This document shows positions 17,623 to 24,952 of a stretch of 41,805 bases of DNA, one piece after another. Position 1 is the stretch's first letter; every line of letters begins with the position of its first letter. This stretch comes from a virus, in IMG/VR virus record IMGVR_UViG_3300011115_000186, positions 1 through 41,805 of that record; one strand, 5' to 3'. Both the position numbers and the translations under genes were made by a program. Below the pieces are notes generated by a model. That model saw only the letters and a program-made list of their open reading frames with translations, ran no database searches and was not told the DNA's origin.

Positions 17623-19189
17623 TGTCTGCTCCTAATTCTTCACGATACAGGTCTACCAATTTCTCGTGTAAGTCCACCTTGCTTTGCAGCATTGCGTACA
17701 TACGGCGCTCCACCTCAGACCCTTGGAGGTGTATTACTGTCATACTGTTCTTCTGCCCTACTCGGTCAATCCGGGCAATACATTGCAGATAGGTTTCAAC
17801 AGACATGACGGGTGACCAGAACACAACCGTGTCCGCAGCGGTCAGCGTGACGCCGTGCGATGCAGCTTGCGGTTGTATTAATAACACTCTAGGATCGGTC
17901 ATAGTTTGAAACCGATTAAAGATAGTGGAGCGCGAGTTCGCTGTAACATCCCCGGAAATAACTTCATTAGTCACCCCGGTCTTATTCAAGTAGTTCTTCA
18001 GCAGCGTTAGTGTGTGCTTGTACGGTACAAAGATTAGAACCTTGTGAAGCGCCTCGTCCAGAACTTCTTGCAGGGCGTTGAGTCTTGGGGTGATGTCAAA
18101 CTCCACCACATTGCCACCATCTGTGTAGACAGCGCCCCCGGATAGTTGGAGCAAGCGAGTCAGAGCAGCCGCAGCGTTGACCGTACTGATAGTCTCACCT
18201 ACGGTAGTTATCTGCATTTCCTTCAGTAGTTCCTTGTAGTACTTCAATGCCTGTGGGGATAGCGGCACTACTCGCGTCTGGTACACAACATCAGGCAGAT
18301 CAAGGCATTGGGCTTTCTCGTACCGGATGGCTGGCTGCAACGCATCAAACACCATCTCCCTAGACCCTACCTTTGGAACCCATTTGAACTTGGTAATCTG
18401 GGTCATTACCTTGTCTTTCCATGCCGTCATGTACTTCGGTACATTGTCTGGGTTGATCATCTTGGCAAGCCCAAATGCATCCATAGGAGACTGCGCGGCG
18501 GGAGTCCCGGTCATCATCCACATATACGCATCTTTCCGCACTAGCCTAGCCAATGTGCGCCACCGTTTGGTTGATGCTGTCTTGTAGGCATTGGCTTCAT
18601 CCACAATGATCAGATCGAACCTAGCCTCTGCTATAGCCCCCTGAACTACATTCACACCATCGTAGTTGATGATCACAAAGTCGTAATTGCCTTTGATAAT
18701 CTTCTCGCGCTTTGAGGTAGCGCCATGCGCGATAGCGGAGGTACGATGCATTGCAGTCTTGAATAGATCAGCTTGCCATGCGGACTGCATGATGGATAGG
18801 GGGCATATCACTAGTACACGCTTCACCAGCCCCTGATTCATTAAGTAGTCTGCTGCCCATATAGCAGCGGAAGTCTTGCCTGTACCCGCCTCATTGAAAC
18901 AGAACGCTCGTTTATACAGGGACAGGAACCGTGAGGTATCTTTTTGGTGAGCAAACGGCTGGAACATTCCGGGCCAGCTATAGTCACGCTCTATGGGAGA
19001 GGGAACCTTGATAGATAATGGTGCAATACGCGCAAGGCGCTGCATCTCGTCTAGCCCCCAATAAACTACAACATCAGCTATACCTTTATCTGTGCCTAAG
19101 ACTTCGCTCTTGGGGATATAACTAACGATTGTTCGCGCAATGTCTTGGGGACAATGGAACCTAACTGCGCTACTATTTAATATTTCCAT
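17615..19189 (-). CDS. SNF2-family DEAD-like DNA helicase/translocase
   Basis: This 524-residue superfamily 2 ATPase has an N-terminal Q-type region (QPFAHQ, ~77-82), motif I AGTGKT (101-106), motif Ia VLVICPLSIMQSAW, motif II DEAN (197-200), motif III MTGTPAAQSP (226-235) and motifs V-VI ending QCIARIDRVGQ (469-479). This order fits SNF2-type helicases carried by phages, which move along DNA during replication or recombination. The DEAN box instead of DEAH is within the range of the family. It is the first gene after a strong promoter and a 180-base leader that could fold, so it probably starts its own transcript. It overlaps the next gene by 8 bases. Confidence 0.88.
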   Translation of the reverse strand: MEILNSSAVRFHCPQDIARTIVSYIPKSEVLGTDKGIADVVVYWGLDEMQRLARIAPLSIKVPSPIERDYSWPGMFQPFAHQKDTSRFLSLYKRAFCFNEAGTGKTSAAIWAADYLMNQGLVKRVLVICPLSIMQSAWQADLFKTAMHRTSAIAHGATSKREKIIKGNYDFVIINYDGVNVVQGAIAEARFDLIIVDEANAYKTASTKRWRTLARLVRKDAYMWMMTGTPAAQSPMDAFGLAKMINPDNVPKYMTAWKDKVMTQITKFKWVPKVGSREMVFDALQPAIRYEKAQCLDLPDVVYQTRVVPLSPQALKYYKELLKEMQITTVGETISTVNAAAALTRLLQLSGGAVYTDGGNVVEFDITPRLNALQEVLDEALHKVLIFVPYKHTLTLLKNYLNKTGVTNEVISGDVTANSRSTIFNRFQTMTDPRVLLIQPQAASHGVTLTAADTVVFWSPVMSVETYLQCIARIDRVGQKNSMTVIHLQGSEVERRMYAMLQSKVDLHEKLVDLYREELGADNG

Positions 19190-19373
19190 ACTACCTATAC
19201 TTAATTAAACTATGACGGACGGGGGGAGCGTCCCCCCACCCGATCAACCCCGCGCACCAAAAAGCAAATACGCTGATCGACTGATATGGTTTGGGCAAAC
19301 TAGGAGTACCGCAACTGCAACCCTTCGGTAGGACACCCTACCCGGCCCACTCATACCTTATGACCGTACCTAC
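19190..19373 (-). other. structured 5' leader of the SNF2 helicase transcript
   Basis: About 180 non-coding bases lie between the promoter and the helicase start. On the minus strand I see several hairpins: GGTAGG-GTGT-CCTACC (around 19326-19342), GTTTG-CC-CAAAC (around 19290-19301), and a 7-bp G/C arm pair at 19221-19237 just upstream of the start codon. No T run follows, so this is not a simple terminator. It could be a regulatory leader or small RNA. Confidence 0.4.
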
Positions 19374-19401
19374 ATGATAGCGGCTATTTCCGCAATGTCA
19401 A
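19374..19401 (-). promoter_or_regulatory. sigma70-type promoter for the helicase-primase transcript
   Basis: On the minus strand there is TTGACA (19396-19401), a 16-bp spacer and TATCAT (19374-19379). The -35 box is half of an inverted repeat, AATGTCAA / TTGACATT, at about 19394-19416, which could be an operator. Confidence 0.65.
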
Positions 19402-19415
19402 GTTAAAATTGACAT

Positions 19416-19733
19416 TTATTTTCGTGGTTTGCGTTCTTTTTTGCTGGTTTCGGAGACTAGGTTGCCCTGCGAGTCACGCCTGAACGAGCGATTCTTAGCT
19501 GCGCTCTCTATGCGTAAACCATCCTTATTAGAGCCACCCTTGTCTAATGCCTTGACATGGGCAACATCCTTGCCCTCTCGACGGTCTGCTTCGCCGTTGT
19601 GGTTGTCATCTGCACCTGTCTTGTCTATTGAGCGGCGACCCCGCTGGCGTTCCATGCGGCGTTCGTGTTCACCACGCGCCTTCTGTTGTTGGTACTCCAG
19701 CTTATAAGGTCTAGGTTTATTAACGTAGGGCAT
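19416..19733 (-). CDS. small basic HNH-like phage protein
   Basis: This 105-residue, very basic protein has an HNH-like core, DVAHVKALDKGGSN followed by ...IESAAKNRSFRR. This matches the second half of small HNH-type proteins that phages often carry, with a His, a GG turn and an Asn. The first catalytic elements are not clear, so it may bind DNA without cutting it. The N-terminus is rich in Arg, Lys, Glu and Gln and is probably helical. It overlaps the upstream 62-aa gene by 14 bases and is followed by the promoter of the helicase unit. Confidence 0.6.
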   Translation of the reverse strand: MPYVNKPRPYKLEYQQQKARGEHERRMERQRGRRSIDKTGADDNHNGEADRREGKDVAHVKALDKGGSNKDGLRIESAAKNRSFRRDSQGNLVSETSKKERKPRK

Positions 19734-19908
19734 CTTCTTGCTCCTTCATGTGACGGATTGAGTTGAGCATGATTCTGGTTTCCACCAAGGTGGTCATGGC
19801 AGCGCCTATGGCTTCGTCATACTGTTTGTCCAGCATGGCAGCGTGAGCGCGTTTGAGTCCATCTTCTGCCATCATGCAGGGGTAAGCGTAGTCAATTACC
19901 TCGGTCAT
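19720..19908 (-). CDS. small hypothetical helical protein
   Basis: This is a 62-residue, largely helical protein (for example LKRAHAAMLDKQYDEAIGAA), overlapping its upstream neighbour by ATGA and its downstream neighbour by 14 bases. The helical pair pattern slightly resembles small TPR-like or antitoxin-like folds, but no family is recognised. Its tight coupling to the RecB-like nuclease and the HNH-like gene suggests it is real and expressed with them. Confidence 0.55.
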   Translation of the reverse strand: MTEVIDYAYPCMMAEDGLKRAHAAMLDKQYDEAIGAAMTTLVETRIMLNSIRHMKEQEDALR

Positions 19909-20570
19909 TTTGATTTGTAGAACTCACAGGTTTTAACAGGACACCAGCCGCATAGTCCAGTAGGGTTAGCTTGCCATGTGTCAGATACATAGGAATGGTG
20001 TAGCCGTTCAAGGTTCCACTTAAAATCGTCCCACAGAGAATCCTTATCATCTCGGGCATATTCGGCGGTTATGAAATGCTCGTGCATAACGAACAGTAGC
20101 CCAGCCTTGAAATGCTTGACTTCAGGGAAATGTTCAAATCCCATAAGCGCCATCAACTGAAGCTGTTTCGTGTCAGGGTACTTATTGCTCCCGGTCTTGT
20201 AGTCCACAATAAACCCTTGGTCACCATTAACCACTATCAGATCAGCGATGCCTCGCACCCAATAATCCTTAGCGCCAAAAGTACACGCCTTCTTCTCGTA
20301 AGTTAGCGCCATGCGTAGTTCAGGGAACTTTGTACCCTCCATGTCCCTAAGGGGATCAAGCTGATCTTTGAACCGTTGATAGTTCTCCTGTAGGGGAGTG
20401 CCATCCTTGACATAGTGTTCCAGCGCATGGTGAACCGCTGTTCCATACAGCATCTGCTGCGTAGGATACTTCTCCCACTTTTTAAGGACTTTAACCTCTT
20501 GATACTGTTTAGGGCAGTTGATGTAGTCTTTGAGGCCAGAATACGACCACTTGATTTCGGAAGGTTGCAT
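19905..20570 (-). CDS. RecB/Cas4-like PD-(D/E)XK exonuclease with probable Fe-S cluster
   Basis: This 221-residue nuclease has the Cas4/RecB family features in order: WSYSGLKDYINCPKQY with C19, GTAVHHALEHY (H47/H48), GIADLIV with D110, IVDYKTG with D123 and K125, and a following Gln (Q136). Three more Cys near the end, CGWCPVKTC (C207, C210, C215), together with C19 fit the four-Cys iron-sulfur cluster of Cas4 and AddB-type nucleases. It likely trims DNA ends during recombination, replication or host DNA breakdown. No Cas genes or CRISPR array are present, so a CRISPR role is not supported. It lies between the DNA polymerase and helicase genes. Confidence 0.85.
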   Translation of the reverse strand: MQPSEIKWSYSGLKDYINCPKQYQEVKVLKKWEKYPTQQMLYGTAVHHALEHYVKDGTPLQENYQRFKDQLDPLRDMEGTKFPELRMALTYEKKACTFGAKDYWVRGIADLIVVNGDQGFIVDYKTGSNKYPDTKQLQLMALMGFEHFPEVKHFKAGLLFVMHEHFITAEYARDDKDSLWDDFKWNLERLHHSYVSDTWQANPTGLCGWCPVKTCEFYKSK

Positions 20571-20610
20571 GATACTGATTTAACTGAGAAGTTTAGGGAT
20601 TAGTATCGTA

Positions 20611-22518
20611 TCAGCAATCTCCGTAAGTTGCACCTACTTTTGCTTCACAGGCTACAGGCAGTTCCTTGCACCAGTCGGGCGGCGTTGACATGATACCAGT
20701 TATTGCCGCTACAGCTTCATTTACTTCATCTTCCGGCACAACACACACCGCCGCATCATGCACAGTTAAAGCTACACGGTACAGCTTGTCGATTGCCAGC
20801 ATCTGCGTTCCTACGATTATCCGCGCTAGTGCCTGTACCACATTCTCTACAACGCCCCCACCCCATATGGATACCTCTCCTTTGCGTGAGTCATAGACCA
20901 CACGAGATTTCCCATCCTTCTCGGCTAGGCGTAAGTTGGGGTATCTAATACGCAAACCATTGGGCAAGATGATGCTGTCCTTGTCATGAGTTACGCAACC
21001 GTGCAATCCAAACTTGATTGGCGCGGCTATGCTGTTGTTCATCATGTCATCAAGCATCTGATCAGCCTCACCCCACAGGCCGACTATCTTGTTATTGCTC
21101 CTGCGGTACAGGTCAACAATGCGTTTGCACTCAGCCTCTTCTAGCTTCACGCTTACAGGTTGAGAGGTAGACAATGTATGTTGCAGTTTTAATGCACCTG
21201 TGCCGTAGCCAAGGCCGAGTATGCAAGTCTTACCTACAAACCTTTCCGTTGGGTCTTTCTTAGAGATGGGTCGCTCGTATACATCAGTAGCAAAGATGGA
21301 GTACACATCGTCCCCGTTGGCAAACTGCTTGGTCACATCCTCCTGACCAGCGAACCACGCAAGCACCCGCGCCTCTATCTGAGAAGAGTCGCAGTTGATG
21401 ACCATGTAACCATCGGGCGGAATGATCGCCTTCTTTAGTGCTTTCTTCTTAACATCTCTTGATGGAAGATTCTGGAAGTTAACCTTGTCCGTGCCAGCCC
21501 ACCGACCCGTGTGCGCTCCGTAGTACTTCAGGGGGACAGGAAGCATCCCATTGTTTCTATGCCCAATAGCCCTGAAACGCTCAATGCGCTTCTCCTCCAT
21601 CGTAGACTTAGTACCCAGACGCACAGCGCATAGATGCTGTATGAATACATCCTCACCTTCGGCTAGGGCAATAAAGCCCTCATCCTTCTTGGCAAGCGCG
21701 AATGCTTCCTTGCCTGTTACCGGACTAATCTTTGTAGGTGGGGTGATGCCAAAGTCTTGTAACACCTTGGCAAACTTGGCGTTGCTGGAGAGTTGCTTAC
21801 GCACATCCTCCTCTGTGTCGCACTTCAACTTGTCCTTGAGTGAGGACAGTAGTTCGGACTTCTCATTGACCAGATCAGTTAGACGATCCTGCAATGTATC
21901 CTGATCCACATACAGCATTGGGTTGGTGAACATCCGTATGGTCATGTTGATCAGTTGGAGTTCTTCCGGGGGGAATGCCATAGCCATTATTGCAAACAGC
22001 TTATAGGTCAGCCGCACATCGTTCTTACAATACTCGCCGTACCGTGCCAAGTCTTCTGGCGTAAATGCGGCGCGCGACTTACCGATGGCTTCCAGTACTT
22101 CTGTACCTTTCTCTCCTATCTGGTAGCGTTCTGCTAGCTTGGCAAGTGAGCCACCTGCATCAACACCGTGAACGGCTCGTGCCATAGACAGCGTATCAAG
22201 ATAGGCATGGGGTGTGATGTTGAATATCCAGCTAAGGATAGCCCCATCGAACAGGGTGTTATGTGCAAGGACGGTACTGTTCTTCCAGTCAAACTGTCTC
22301 AGCCATTTGCGTAGCGTTTCACGGTCACCTGAATTCCAAACTGGCTCCCCATCATCTACCTGTACGGCAACGCCTATGACTTCAAATCTAGGATCGCGTA
22401 CATATTCTTCTGTTGTTAGCTTACTGAACCCAAAGTCCTTGGTGTAGTAAGTTTCAAAATCGACTGTGATAAAAGACAATGTATTCCCCAAGGGGGCAGG
22501 GGGCAAGCCCCCCGCCAT
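20611..22518 (-). CDS. polA: family A DNA polymerase with 3'-5' exonuclease
   Basis: This is a replicative polymerase of the Pol I family, 635 residues from the ATG at 22518. A TTG at 22557 would add 13 residues; I prefer the ATG because the TTG lies within the upstream gene. Exonuclease motifs are FITVDFETYY (D20, E22), LAHNTLFDG (D91) and YCKNDVRLTY (D167). Polymerase motifs are A: NCDSSQIEAR (D377), B: RFVGKTCILGLGYG (R426, K430, Y438), and C: VHDAAV (H587, D588). The residue matching E. coli Pol I Phe762 is Leu434. Motif C has Ala where HDE has Glu. No 5' nuclease domain is present, as usual in phages. A G/C-rich hairpin (22499-22512) lies at the very start of the frame, so an even later start is possible. 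Confidence 0.92.
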   Translation of the reverse strand: MAGGLPPAPLGNTLSFITVDFETYYTKDFGFSKLTTEEYVRDPRFEVIGVAVQVDDGEPVWNSGDRETLRKWLRQFDWKNSTVLAHNTLFDGAILSWIFNITPHAYLDTLSMARAVHGVDAGGSLAKLAERYQIGEKGTEVLEAIGKSRAAFTPEDLARYGEYCKNDVRLTYKLFAIMAMAFPPEELQLINMTIRMFTNPMLYVDQDTLQDRLTDLVNEKSELLSSLKDKLKCDTEEDVRKQLSSNAKFAKVLQDFGITPPTKISPVTGKEAFALAKKDEGFIALAEGEDVFIQHLCAVRLGTKSTMEEKRIERFRAIGHRNNGMLPVPLKYYGAHTGRWAGTDKVNFQNLPSRDVKKKALKKAIIPPDGYMVINCDSSQIEARVLAWFAGQEDVTKQFANGDDVYSIFATDVYERPISKKDPTERFVGKTCILGLGYGTGALKLQHTLSTSQPVSVKLEEAECKRIVDLYRRSNNKIVGLWGEADQMLDDMMNNSIAAPIKFGLHGCVTHDKDSIILPNGLRIRYPNLRLAEKDGKSRVVYDSRKGEVSIWGGGVVENVVQALARIIVGTQMLAIDKLYRVALTVHDAAVCVVPEDEVNEAVAAITGIMSTPPDWCKELPVACEAKVGATYGDC

Positions 22519-22522
22519 GTTA

Positions 22523-23011
22523 TCAAGCGATGTGTTGGCGCATGATTTCGCGCTCAAGATACCAACGCGCTTTCTCTAGGTCTTGAACCTTATTGCCCTT
22601 GTGGTCTGCTCGGGTGAGATACTTTACTACATTGCCAAGGTTGTAGCCCAGACCCTTTGCCTCAATGAAGTCTATTGTCTCAACGCCCCCTACCTTGTAG
22701 TGCGGTGGGTGATTGACCAGATCAGCTAGTACATCCTTATCTGGCTCGGTCATCGGAGCATACATCACCTCTTGCGGTGCTGGCGCTTTATCACGACGCA
22801 TATAGCCACGCTTCAGCACAGACTTGCCATCCCAGACTTTAGGTATCTTAGGTATCAGGGACTCGCTTGTTTTGCGCTTGATATAGCTACGCATTTGATA
22901 TACCTTCTTCACCGGAACCTTGAAATGCTTTGCTATGTCTGCGCTTGATACAGTTGGATTATCAGCAATGAATTTACTAATACTACGATTAACTAGTGTA
23001 GATTTTTTCAT
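22523..23011 (-). CDS. HTH-DUF3310 fusion protein
   Basis: This 162-residue protein has two parts. Residues ~18-45 form a helix-turn-helix-like stretch (SSADIAKHFKVPVKKVYQMR). Residues ~98-158 fit DUF3310, a phage family sometimes called nucleotide kinase-like: LVNHPPHYKVGGVETIDFIE, LGNVVKYLTRADHKGN and DLEKARWYLEREI. The function of DUF3310 is not established; it is common in phage replication regions. The fusion suggests a DNA-binding role or regulation of nucleotide metabolism. No clear ribosome site precedes the ATG. Its stop lies 4 bases before the polymerase ATG. Confidence 0.8.
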   Translation of the reverse strand: MKKSTLVNRSISKFIADNPTVSSADIAKHFKVPVKKVYQMRSYIKRKTSESLIPKIPKVWDGKSVLKRGYMRRDKAPAPQEVMYAPMTEPDKDVLADLVNHPPHYKVGGVETIDFIEAKGLGYNLGNVVKYLTRADHKGNKVQDLEKARWYLEREIMRQHIA

Positions 23012-23074
23012 GGTGTGTTACTAAATTAAAATAAAGCTTCTTCGAATTTGTTTATGTAGTTTGCTAGTGATTGT

Positions 23075-23263
23075 TTATGAATCCTTTCTAATAGTTGTGG
23101 GTCTACTCGCACGAACGGGTCGAACATCCGTGGGTTCTGTAACACAACGCTCTTCCGTCTTGAAGGTGTGGTAGTTATGGCAGATACGCCTTCTTGTGAT
23201 GGCGCCTTCTTTGGTTCTCGTTTCTTTAACATCAGTTACTGCTCCGCATTGAGGGCATCTCAT
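23075..23263 (-). CDS. NrdR-like zinc-ribbon protein (possible frameshifted end)
   Basis: This 62-residue protein starts at an ATG that overlaps the upstream stop (ATGA). Its first half, MRCPQCGAVTDVKETRT then RRRICHNYHTFKTEE, resembles the N-terminal zinc ribbon of the repressor NrdR (CPxCG...RRRxC). Here the second zinc pair would be Cys plus His (CHNYH) rather than CxxC, as in other small phage versions. The ATP-cone domain is absent. After FKTEE the sequence turns Arg/Pro/Thr-rich. A second frame, ending at 23026, encodes a more protein-like tail (VDPQLLERIHKQSLANYINK), so a frameshift is possible. Confidence 0.65.
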   Translation of the reverse strand: MRCPQCGAVTDVKETRTKEGAITRRRICHNYHTFKTEERCVTEPTDVRPVRASRPTTIRKDS

Positions 23264-23652
23264 GCATAAGCCTCTGCTCCTTGCCTCATTTTGTACCATA
23301 CAACCCTTAAATGAAGTGCGCGTAGTTGACTGCCAGTAAACTTGTTACCCCTACCCGCATCGTAGGAGTTAATAGTTTCTAACCGCTTTAAGAATGCCTC
23401 AGGGTTCATGCCGATCAGCCTCGCAAAGTTTTTGAATCGTTCATTGTTTTTTCCAAAGAAGAATATAAGACTAGACAGCGCATCTTCATTCAAGTTAATG
23501 CGTTTCCTTCGCTCAACGGTTGTTGGCCTTTCCATTAGATCAGCCGTAGCCCTGCTGATTACCGCAGCGAGAAGCTGCGCGCTTCGTTGCGCTTGCGTTT
23601 CAATGTCGGGATGGGTGGATAAAAGATCAAACATCTTTTGCCTTAATTCCAT
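23260..23652 (-). CDS. conserved hypothetical helical phage protein
   Basis: This basic, helical protein is 130 residues from the ATG at 23652. Candidate starts are a TTG at 23664, the ATG at 23652 and an ATG at 23634; the last has the best-spaced AAGG. Recognisable stretches include LSTHPDIETQAQRSAQLLAA, FFFGKNNERFKNFARLIGMN and GSQLRALHLRVVWYKMRQGA. The middle resembles a conserved region of phage proteins of unknown role. It overlaps the upstream 59-aa gene and ends with ATGA over the zinc-ribbon gene. No catalytic motif is seen. Confidence 0.6.
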   Translation of the reverse strand: MELRQKMFDLLSTHPDIETQAQRSAQLLAAVISRATADLMERPTTVERRKRINLNEDALSSLIFFFGKNNERFKNFARLIGMNPEAFLKRLETINSYDAGRGNKFTGSQLRALHLRVVWYKMRQGAEAYA

Positions 23653-23806
23653 GTGCCTCTTCAATTAACCTGACATACATAGTCATCCAGCTACCCCATC
23701 GTTTGTTGATTTCAGCCTGAGTCATGGGGGTTAATGGAATCCAATGTTCCAGCACATGGTTTATGCGACGATCTAACTCGTCAAATGCTTCGTCTTCTTC
23801 AGTCAT
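23627..23806 (-). CDS. small hypothetical protein (59 aa)
   Basis: I read this short frame directly. It has an ATG at 23806 overlapping the upstream stop as ATGA and a GGAGAGG ribosome site 5 bases before it, and encodes 59 residues: an acidic start MTEEDEAFDELDRRI, then WIPLTPMTQAEINKRWG and a helical end. The strong ribosome site and the overlap at both ends fit the pattern of every neighbouring gene. No family is recognised. The composition suggests a small soluble helical protein. Confidence 0.55.
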   Translation of the reverse strand: MTEEDEAFDELDRRINHVLEHWIPLTPMTQAEINKRWGSWMTMYVRLIEEAHGIKAKDV

Positions 23807-24027
23807 AGTTTCCTCTCCTTCAACATGTTGTGTAGTTTCTCTTCAATGGGTGTATCAAGCCCCCCGCCAGTCCATGCGTCCCACATCCCGAGTCGTTTCT
23901 GGTTGATGGTCAAGTCACCATCCGGGCTGTTCCTCAGTAATACCCCCATGTCCGCGCAGCTTGCTGTGAATCTCTTGGGTTCCTCTTGATCGGGACAGAT
24001 CGTGTATGTGTACGGTAATTTAGCCAT
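23803..24027 (-). CDS. small hypothetical protein (74 aa)
   Basis: This 74-residue protein begins MAKLPYTYTICPDQEEPKRF and contains MWDAWTGGGLDTP before a basic helical end, IEEKLHNMLKERKL. Its ATG lies within the last codons of the preceding KLKEKN gene, whose AAAGGAG supplies the ribosome site. The end resembles a shortened form of the EAKLKEKN tail of the three genes before it, so a distant relationship is possible. Function is unknown. Confidence 0.55.
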   Translation of the reverse strand: MAKLPYTYTICPDQEEPKRFTASCADMGVLLRNSPDGDLTINQKRLGMWDAWTGGGLDTPIEEKLHNMLKERKL

Positions 24028-24277
24028 GATTCTTCTCCTTTAATTTGGCTTCAACAGCTTTGGCAAAGCGATACATTTCGCGGGTTTCTTGGTAACCTTG
24101 TGTGCCGTGAATTTCTTCATCCGTCAGCCCTACCCATTCACGCTCAAGGTATTTACGCAGTTCGTCAATTTCCTCATGTAAACGCTGTTGAATCATTGAG
24201 TTGCTAATCATCCCATCTTGATGGTCGGGGTGTTCATTACAGCGTTCGCTAAACTCTTTTATGTCTTGGTATTTCAT
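24020..24277 (-). CDS. small phage protein with LTDEEI...EAKLKEKN tail (copy 3)
   Basis: This 85-residue protein has a charged N-terminal half (FSERCNEHPDHQDGM, RLHEEIDELRKYLE) followed by the shared C-terminal module EWVGLTDEEI...FAKAVEAKLKEKN. The same module ends the two genes upstream, so the three are tandem paralogs at their C-termini with different N-termini. Such WxxLTDEEI-AKLKEKN tails are widespread in small phage proteins of unknown role. The KLKEKN codons contain AAAGGAG, which serves as the ribosome site of the next gene. Its ATG overlaps the upstream stop (ATGA). Confidence 0.65.
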   Translation of the reverse strand: MKYQDIKEFSERCNEHPDHQDGMISNSMIQQRLHEEIDELRKYLEREWVGLTDEEIHGTQGYQETREMYRFAKAVEAKLKEKNHG

Positions 24278-24504
24278 GTGTTCTTCTCCTTCAACTTAGC
24301 CTGAATCTGATCCATCAGCTTGCGGGTATACCCCTTGATAGGCGTGTCACCCCATGACCCGATGATCTGTTTAATCTCGTCGTCGGTTAGGTTGACCCAA
24401 GGGCGTTCAAGGTACAGGGGCCGCATCGTCTGGCCCCGGTCAGCATCATCTGGAAACTGATACAGGCGTCCTCCCCCGTCCATCCATGCTACGGGTTCAG
24501 CCAT
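24274..24504 (-). CDS. small phage protein, PVAWMDGGGRL start and KLKEKN tail (copy 2)
   Basis: I start this gene at the ATG at 24504 rather than at the longer upstream frame, because AAGGAG lies just before it and it overlaps the upstream stop by 8 bases. The 76 residues begin MAEPVAWMDGGGRLYQF and continue with RPLYLERPWVNLTDDEI, then the tail QIQAKLKEKNT. An EPVAW...PLY N-terminus joined to an LTDDEI tail is a recurrent phage architecture of unknown function. Its own KLKEKN codons provide AAGGAG for the following gene. Confidence 0.65.
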   Translation of the reverse strand: MAEPVAWMDGGGRLYQFPDDADRGQTMRPLYLERPWVNLTDDEIKQIIGSWGDTPIKGYTRKLMDQIQAKLKEKNT

Positions 24505-24952
24505 TGTTCTTCTCCTTGAGTTTGGCTTCAATGGCTTTAATAAACCCTTCAATATCAAAAGTATCTTCCCAATCCCACCATTTGAGGCTTGTAATCTCTG
24601 CCTTCTCTAACTCTGTCAGCCCTACCCATGTCTTTCTAGGTGGTACTGATGCCAACGCCAGCATGTCGTGTACCTGCCTTAATATCTTGCAGGCGGCGTT
24701 GTTTGTTTCTACCCACTCACGCTCAGTCTGCGGTGGATTCAGGCGGTCAAACATCTTCTTGCCCAGTTCGTAGAACTCTTTGTCTTTACCCGTGCTGTTG
24801 TCTTTCATAGCAGTTCCCCTTGAGTAGTATTTTTCTTCGCATATATTTGCACACGCCTCACGCTCAGTATCACGGACAAGTTCTGCAAAGTGTTCAATGT
24901 CACCATGCAGGGTCAGCCCGTTGTCTTCTATTAGTTGAAATACTGTTTTCAT
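24497..24952 (-). CDS. phage protein with KLKEKN tail (copy 1, longest)
   Basis: This 151-residue protein has an N-terminal region with FAELVRDTEREACANICEE, a pattern seen in many small phage proteins (a helix with paired Cys), then YELGKKMFDRLNPPQTEREW. The C-terminus has the shared module TWVGLTELEKAEI...FIKAIEAKLKEKN. It overlaps the small membrane protein before it (ATGA) and the next gene by 8 bases. The function is unknown. The two Cys in CANIC could bind metal, but no full site is visible. Confidence 0.65.
   Translation of the reverse strand: MKTVFQLIEDNGLTLHGDIEHFAELVRDTEREACANICEEKYYSRGTAMKDNSTGKDKEFYELGKKMFDRLNPPQTEREWVETNNAACKILRQVHDMLALASVPPRKTWVGLTELEKAEITSLKWWDWEDTFDIEGFIKAIEAKLKEKNNG

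Noticed and set aside
24505-24558. Longer start for the KLKEKN copy 2 gene (94-aa version)
   Set aside because: The extra residues are basic and read through the end of the upstream gene; the ATG at 24504 has AAGGAG at good spacing.
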